Below are positions 58,031-64,000 of a stretch of DNA of 64,000 bases, piece by piece. The notes below the pieces were generated by a model. It was not told where the DNA came from. It searched no databases and saw only the letters and a list, made by a program, of their open reading frames with translations. Positions within the stretch are counted from its first letter, which is position 1, and each line of letters opens with the position of its first letter. The position numbers were made by a program, and so were the translations under genes. This DNA is from Favolaschia claudopus (taxonomy: Eukaryota > Basidiomycota > Agaricomycetes > Agaricales > Mycenaceae): NCBI GenBank assembly GCA_037176885.1, contig JAWWNJ010000016.1, forward strand, positions 1,860,001 to 1,924,000, given 5' to 3'.

Positions 58031-59869
58031 ATGCCGGCTCTAAGTGAGAAAGACGTGCGTCTTATTTTCTGGCTTTCGTCCCGCAACGCAAGCTCTCGAC
58101 TTATTGCTACTTCCGACCCGCCTCTAGCCGCTCTTCGGTCTTATCTACTATGTGCTTGGGGGCTGGGTACGTATTTACTCCTCCGTACCATTTCATGATT
58201 CTGACATCCTTTCTTCTATTGCAGTTCATCGGCGGAAGTGCTGTACTCCTCCTTGAGGGTCTGCTCATCGGTCAGGTATGTCTGGTATTTCGTCACGGAC
58301 CCCACCCCCATCATCACTTACCGTTCGCAAACTCTAGATCAGCAACTACTTCTCGTGGTACCAGAAGGACTCGATTCGGCTCAAGCTCATGGTCGCCGTC
58401 TTGTTCATTCTGACCCTCCTCAAAAGCATACAATCTTTGTACGTGTCTCATTTGTTCAATCTCTCAACCCGTCCATATTTTCGTTCGCTAACGCGCTTGC
58501 AGTGCAATCACTTGGATCAACAGTATCTTGTATATGCGCGACCCGGCTGGTACTATCGCTTTAAACAAGGCTTGGTATCAGATCGTCAACATTCCTTTGG
58601 TAAGTCGTCGCCATTTCTTTCTGTCTTGAACTCTCTCACTCATTTTCTTATGTAATTTAGGGTGCCTTCATAGTGAGTCATCAGTATTCTCTCTCCTAAT
58701 TGAATTATCTCGCTCATTTCGCTGCACCAAAGGCATTGTACGTCCAAAGCTACTACACTTACCGTCTGTACGTTCGCATTCACTTTACTTCCTCCTGTTC
58801 AAGCCGTTGATTGATTTTCAGGTACCGGTTGGCCGGGAAATGGTACTACATGATCCCTCTCGTAGCCGTCATGCTCTTGGGCTTCATCGCAGCGGTCATT
58901 ACTGTACGCTGCCCTTTTAGCTCGGCTGTTCTCAATGCCTGACCGCGTTTCCACAGGCGTCCGTCATCGCACGAAGCGGCAAATCTAGCGATTGGTGTAC
59001 GTTATAATTTCTCGAGTTTGCCGATAATTAATTAATTCTCACTACTTCAGTCGCCGTTCACCTTGCCAGCGGATTTGGTCAGTTCTAGATTTAATCCCAA
59101 TAATCAATTCATCGTCACTGATTCAATCTCACTCCAGCTTCCGACGTCCTCATCACCGGCGCATCGACCTATTTCCTAATTCAAGCTCGGGAAAAGGCTC
59201 TCTCGCAGACCAGGCAACTCATCAGTAGCCTCATTAAAATTGCTTGCCAGACAGCGTTACCCGTTACCATCGCGTACGTCTCCTCTCCTCTCGCATCTAG
59301 CCCGAAATCTTACTCGACCTTGGGACACAGAACCTTGATGGAGTTCATCTGCTCTCGCATCGGCGGCAAGTCGCTCAAACCCCAAGCCACCAACTCCATC
59401 ATCCTCGTCCTCCTCGAATGTGTTCCCATCATTTACGCGTGCGCCCATCGTCTCGCTCCCTCGTCTCAACCCCAACTGAGTATTATAATCTCCTTCTACA
59501 TTTAGTAACTGCATGCTCTACGTCCTTAACACCCGTCGCTCCCTGCGCAGCACAGACAACTCCGGTCTGGGGAACAGCAACCCCGACCCGAGTAGCGGCG
59601 GAAATCGCAGCCGCGGGCAGTGGCGCACGGGACCGGTAGAGCTGGGCTCGCTTGGCGGTGTGCAGGTACATACGCAGATCGAGACTGCCAACGCCGGGAG
59701 CAGCTATGTGAGTATCACTTGAATTCCATGACCCCTTCCTCTGCTCCGTCGTGCAGTCTCTTTCTTGCATCCTCATTTTATTTTGATTTCTGTAACGCAA
59801 ATTTGGTGCTTACCTTGTGGCCTCCAGATCGATTTCGAGTCAAAAAAGCACCCGGATACCATGGTGTAA
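58031..59869 (+). CDS. DUF6534 multi-pass membrane protein
   Basis: About 13 exons in 1.8 kb, all joined by GT-AG introns in frame. One micro-exon of 12 nt (GAFI, about 58661-58672) sits between two introns. The protein begins MPALSEKD and has seven hydrophobic segments: PLFGLIYYVLGGWFIGGSAV; LKLMVAVLFILTLLKSIQSF; AITWINSILYM; YYMIPLVAVMLLGFIAAVIT; a segment near FAVHLASGFASDVLITGAST; LIKIACQTALPVTIA; and SIILVLLECVPIIYANCML. It ends with a hydrophilic Arg/Ser/Gly tail. This topology and the late motifs match fungal DUF6534 proteins, a large mushroom-expanded family of unknown function. A related decayed copy lies at 32.2-33.2 kb. Confidence 0.8.
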
Positions 59870-60599
59870 CTTGACCTTGTTCTCTACCCGCCTCGCTTAT
59901 GCCTTCCGGAATTTCTTTGGGTTCGAGTTCGTGTGGTATATGTAGGTAACCTGAGGCCTGCCTGTCTGCTTGCTGCGGTGCAGGTTAGCTATGGTTGAGA
60001 TTGCTAGGCGTCGAAATCAAGACGGCTTTCTCGCTTGCGGGTTTGCGCGACTTGACGGTGAAATATGGATTCAAAAAAATAGTCGTGAACTATTGTAGCA
60101 TTACTTTTCGCTTGGCTCTAGAGAGGCGATAGCACGCATGTAGCACATCGTCCATTCGTTCAACGTTGTAAAACACTCATTCGAAATCAGTACTCGCTGG
60201 CTGTGAAGCTCTGTATTAAGGAAACCGTGCCGCCGGCGTGTAATCTTCCTTCCTTCCTTCTTCCTTCCTCGAATGGCTGGCGCGTTGCACGTCAACATGG
60301 AATCAGCCAGCGAGAGTTCTGAAAGACTGGCTCTTCTTCGCAATAAGAAACAGAGAGTCTAAGAGTAACGTGAAGGTCCTTTCGGTGCCTCACCCCGCCG
60401 CAGACCCCGCCCCGACCCATGCGGAAGTAAATTTGAATATGTAATACACGGTGCAGTTCAGCGACAGTCCAGTGCGAGACTGACGGTGCATAAATATAAC
60501 AGTCTAGTTCGCAATCGTGTAAATTTCAAAGTAGAGAAGAACAAGACACGATCGGGGCGAGTAAAGAGTAATGCCCGCGTACCGCAACACAATTGAGAG
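59870..60599. other. Convergent intergenic region, no gene seen
   Basis: It contains a CTTCCTT run at about 60245-60268. No gene or mobile element is recognised. Confidence 0.35.
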
Positions 60600-61807
60600 T
60601 CAAAGTTTGTAGTGAATAGCAAGCATAGATTGGTAGATACTTTCGCGGTCGAACTTGTGGCGGTAGGCGCGGGAGGCAAAATTATCTTGTTGAGCGATTG
60701 CGTCAAGAATAGCCTGAACGTCGTATGGTTTCATGGAGATGCGAAGTTGCAGAGCATTCTCTTCATCGTCGCGGATATAGCTGTTGATGTATCTAGAAAG
60801 AGGAATGTCAGTGACGCGAAAATGAACGGAGGAAAAGCGGAATACTCGAGACATGTTTCGACCGTGAACGGTAATTTGGTAGACGTTCCGAGGGTTGTAC
60901 AAGTGGCCTGGAGACCCGCCGCACGCTGTGCCTTCACGAATGCGCGGGCTTCGGGTGTGATTCGTAGAGGGTAGGCCGTTCCGTTGTTTCCCGCGACATA
61001 CGTCAAGTTCAAGACTGCCACCAGATCTCCCTTTGGACCACGCTTTCTCTCTGCGCGCCAAAGGGCATACATCGAGTCCGGAATGATATCTCTCTCGTCT
61101 GCCACAAAAAATCCGTTGATTTGGAGCATCCCTTTGATGTTCTCGAGCGAACCTTTGTCGATTGGGTATCTGAAGATCCGTACGAGATCGGATATATGAG
61201 CAGGTTCCACTCCGAGTTGGAATTTAGCGAGAAGAAACGTATCAGGATCTGGATCGTCGTCGAGAAGCTCGAGTTCGAGAATAAAGCAGGCTTGGAGGAA
61301 AAATTTGAGGAGGGGGATTGAAAACGAGATTGTGTGTGAGCTTGCGGATGACTCCAAAAACATTTCCGCAGTCGACCTTGTGTTTCGGCTTGAAACATGT
61401 AGCTTTCCAATCTAGAGGTATACACAGAAAAGGGTTTACCAGTCCTTGGCCTGACACTACGATCCGAGCCGTGGTTAAGTGGAGAGATCGTTCAGCGACT
61501 GGTGGTCCATACCTCTTTAGAGCAGTAACGCGTAAGCTGACACTTCAGGAAATGATATGAGATTGAGAAGAGCTGAGAGTAGACTTCCGACCTTGCCACA
61601 TCTCCGTGGTTTAAAACCCAGGTCTGCCTCCGTTTTGATGCAAGTCGAGCACCTTGCTGCTCCAAGTTGGCTCCAAGCTTCGTGTGGGATGGAGGAGTCG
61701 TCGAGGGCATAGTTATGCCGGTCGGCAATAGGTTGACCCAGTGCTTGAGCTCCAGGTTCATCGCGCTGGAAGGAATACTGTACAATTACATTCAAATCGT
61801 TAATCAC
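60600..61807 (-). pseudogene. MYND-type zinc-finger protein, reading frame disrupted
   Basis: The minus strand encodes AARCSTCIKTEADLGFKPRR-CGK, then after an intron LTRYCSKE, then CQAKD, then DWKATCFKPKHKVDCG. Together these form a MYND zinc finger (C-x2-C...YCS.xCQ...W..HK..C). A helical domain follows (IPLLKFFLQACFILELELLD...) with two C-terminal exons ending SIYQSMLAIHYKL. Two junctions fail. The intron between CQAKD and DWKATC gives a TGA codon with the only GT-AG pair available (about 61405-61435). One extra A in GGAAATG (about 61360) is needed to pass from the finger into the next frame. MYND proteins of this kind are common, fast-evolving and of unknown role in mushrooms. Probably a pseudogene, unless sequence errors are involved. 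The N-terminal start is uncertain. Confidence 0.6.
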
Positions 61808-62194
61808 GCGTCACATCCTCCTCTGTCGAACCGAATTTCTGGCCTGTGTCACGCCTCACAAGGGTCCTTGTCGAATACAACTTTCGGTTCGCAAAAACCT
61901 GTAAATCGGTGGTTCCTATGGAGAACATCTCAAAATTGGCTCCTCGTATTTAGTACGTACTTTTTTCAATGTTTCTCTCATCATACGCGAATAATTCCTA
62001 TCAAAGCTTTCGTTTGGGAGATTTTTGAACTGAAATCGCAATTATTTGGTTCAAATTTCAAGAAAATTGGAAGATCAAAAACAGCAAATGTACGTGCTAC
62101 AAATTCTTGAGATCAGTCTCGGAATTGCGCTCTGCCAGTTTGCCCGTATCCCAGCTACTAATCCGCCATTTGTCGAATTTTTTGACCCTATCAC
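61808..62194. other. No recognisable gene
   Basis: AT-richer sequence upstream of the MYND gene; nothing else recognised. Confidence 0.3.
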
Positions 62195-62203
62195 GCTCTC
62201 CCC

Positions 62204-62315
62204 TAGACTCGTCACCAGTCTGCTACGCGGCGCCGACAAATGTGGCGAGCACGTCGGGCGTAGCACGTGCTTGCCACAATTGTCGGCCTCGCGTAGTAGA
62301 CTGGTCACGAGTCTA
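62204..62315. mobile_element. 112-bp palindromic MITE with 9-bp target duplication
   Basis: Two arms of about 52 bp are imperfect inverted copies starting TAGACTCGTSACCAGTCT and reaching AGCACGT near the centre. They are flanked by a perfect 9-bp duplication GCTCTCCCC (62195-62203, 62316-62324). A 9-bp duplication is typical of Mutator-like elements. The element is almost entirely hairpin. Confidence 0.85.
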
Positions 62316-62324
62316 GCTCTCCCC

Positions 62325-62748
62325 ACACCTATGTCGAAATGTTGAATTGGTCCAAGTCTGTCACGCGTCACCCCCCGTGTCGATTTGAACGTAATTGTAC
62401 AGTAGATGCGTAGCGGAAGTCGAAAATGGGGGTAAGTTAAAGGAGGAAGAGGCGATAAAGCACGTGAGACCCTCGGATCAAGCAAAAACGCGTGGAGTCA
62501 CATCACGTGGACATTGGTCACGATTGAGCTTCAAACAAGGCTTCAAATGCGAGCCGACCTTCATTTATTCAATCACTGCTTCCAACAGAAATATTGAAGA
62601 GTGAATGTGGCTGGAACAATGTGCCTGACATTCGAAGTCAACCGAATAAGTATTCGGTCCAAAATAAACAAATTTAACCAAGTTGCAACTACTCTAAGTA
62701 CTCAACTAATACTGGTAAAACGTTGCCAAAATCCATGTCATCAGTTTA
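62325..62748. other. Intergenic, no gene seen
   Basis: The 3' flank of the peroxidase paralogue; no feature recognised. Confidence 0.35.
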
Positions 62749-64000
62749 TCAGCCACAAGGCGCCGTGCCTCTCCCAGCAAAGTAAGTACTCAGGGTAGAA
62801 TATTTGACGCCACCCGCAAATTCAGCGCCGATATTATATACCATCCCGTCCGTAGTTAAATTGAGGCTCCAAATCGAGTACACGCCAATCGTCACCGGCT
62901 TCAACGGTTGAGGAATGTCGTGCTCCACAACCCTCGAAACGTCGGGAAAGTTGAACTGGAACTCTTCCAAGTAGACGCGTATAGGAGAATCCGCATTCCG
63001 CACCTGTAGATTGAGAGAAATCAGGACACAGAGGATTCAGCGAAAAGGAACACAATATATTCACCGCCACATCGATCCTGGATGTTGTATCGCCAGGCAA
63101 CCTGCACGAGCTCGTCGAATGCATGACCCGATCCTCCACTGCGAAACCCAATCCGCCTTGATTTTCCAGTTTGCCGTCAACAACAAAGCTGAGAGACTTG
63201 AGGCCGGCCGCAGCGTCAATGGAAAGAGGTTCGGCACTATCGCTGAATGAATACCACGAGGAGGAGTACTTCGTGCCAACGGAGTTAGTGGTTTCAATGA
63301 ATCCCATAGATATGTTGCCTGTTCCTCCTGAATGGTCCGAGTATAGAAGACGTACTGAGCGGGAGTCGTCTTTGGGCGTGTTCCAAAGCTGAGAAAGTGT
63401 CAAAAAAGCGTTGATCAGCGAACTTGTCTTGCACTTACCCGCACTTTCCCAGAGAATTCGATCGTGGAGCCCCTAAGGTCCAGTCGAATATCGGCGGGCT
63501 TGATAGGAAGAGGAGTGAGGACGTCCGTGAGCTGCGTCTGTTTTGGAACGGTGTCAATCATGCGAGCGATCAAAGTCGAACACGTCGAGGCAAACAGAGA
63601 AGGCGAGTCAGCGAATCTAGGGTGCGGTGTTTCGACTCATGAGCAGCAAAATCAAGAACACAGGAAACTCACGATTTCATAGTCACATTTCCATCGCTCT
63701 CGAAAATCCGTTTGTCGGAGTTCGTAGTGTCGTTCATGCCTACAACGAGTGGATTTTCGGTTGTTCCGGACATGTATTCGGTCGCGCTTTGAATTAATGG
63801 ATTGAACGCGTTGAACTGTGAGTCTGTGAGAATTCGGGGTCACTCACACATTATTATCAAAAGTAACGAATGTAGAATCAAAGTGTTGGGAACTCTGAGC
63901 AGTAATCAGTACTCCAATGCGTCGCACAGAGTGAAAGACACCCACTTGCGTGTTTTCGGGATCATTCATCTCTGGGACGATTTCTGGAAATGTTTCATGT
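62749..64000 (-). CDS. Secreted fungal haem peroxidase paralogue, 5' part outside the window
   Basis: The exons read from the window end downward: FPEIVPEMNDPENTQ; a short exon with FDSTFVTFDNN; an exon with MSGTTENPLVVGMNDTTNSD; FADSPSLFASTCSTLIARMI...; LWNTPKDDSRSVRLLYSDHS to SRIDVA; and VRNADSPIRVYLEEFQFNFP to the stop at 62749. Exon limits and wording match the disrupted gene at 18-32 kb. The haem-binding N-terminal half lies outside the window. All visible junctions are in frame, and the last intron uses a normal GT donor (GTGAAT). Expected to be an extracellular haem peroxidase. Confidence 0.8.

Noticed and set aside
60240..60270. CTTCCTT run as a functional element
   Set aside because: It is a simple short repeat in an intergenic region with no other support.

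Overview
The window looks like nuclear DNA of a filamentous basidiomycete, most likely an Agaricomycete. Genes have many 45-70 bp GT-AG introns. The gene set is fungal: secreted haem peroxidase, GMC oxidoreductase, and DUF6534, DUF6593 and DUF4436 proteins. The mobile elements carry a pogo-type transposase and a Ulp1-like/transposase hybrid. I recognise no rRNA, tRNA, CRISPR array or bacterial feature.

Layout. (1) 1-17.6 kb is gene-poor. A unit of about 10.96 kb is followed by a partial second copy (1-4948 matches 10961-15915). The unit holds arrays of small repeated exon-like modules and a CTTAAG-rich inverted-repeat element. The second copy ends at a 1.53-kb segment carrying an NTF2/SnoaL-like gene. 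(2) 17.6-32 kb is a haem peroxidase gene split by an 11.2-kb insertion built of three transposons, each inside the next. Target duplications and terminal inverted repeats define the order. (3) 32-39.6 kb holds a decayed DUF6534-like membrane gene, two small secreted-protein loci (one broken), and two more NTF2/SnoaL-like genes. (4) 39.7-45.1 kb holds two tandem quinone-reductase-like genes; the first has a 976-bp compound element in a coding exon. (5) 46.1-50.4 kb has three apparently intact genes on the + strand: a cysteine-containing secreted protein, a DUF6593-like protein and a DUF4436-like membrane protein. (6) 50.6-55.7 kb is a GMC oxidoreductase gene on the - strand with a 2.2-kb element in one intron and a one-base frameshift. 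(7) 56.9-64 kb holds a hAT-like MITE, an intact DUF6534 gene, a disrupted MYND zinc-finger gene, a 112-bp palindromic element, and a second peroxidase paralogue cut by the window end.

The window reads as an accessory region in which secreted and redox genes duplicate and are then hit by DNA transposons. Three of the five oxidoreductase loci carry an insertion. The best-supported results are the nested insertion in the peroxidase gene and the nested MITEs in the quinone reductase gene; in both, removing the elements restores a sensible reading frame. The two near-identical tandem copies differ mostly by one-base homopolymer indels, so residual consensus errors are possible. That matters for the single-base frameshifts called elsewhere.
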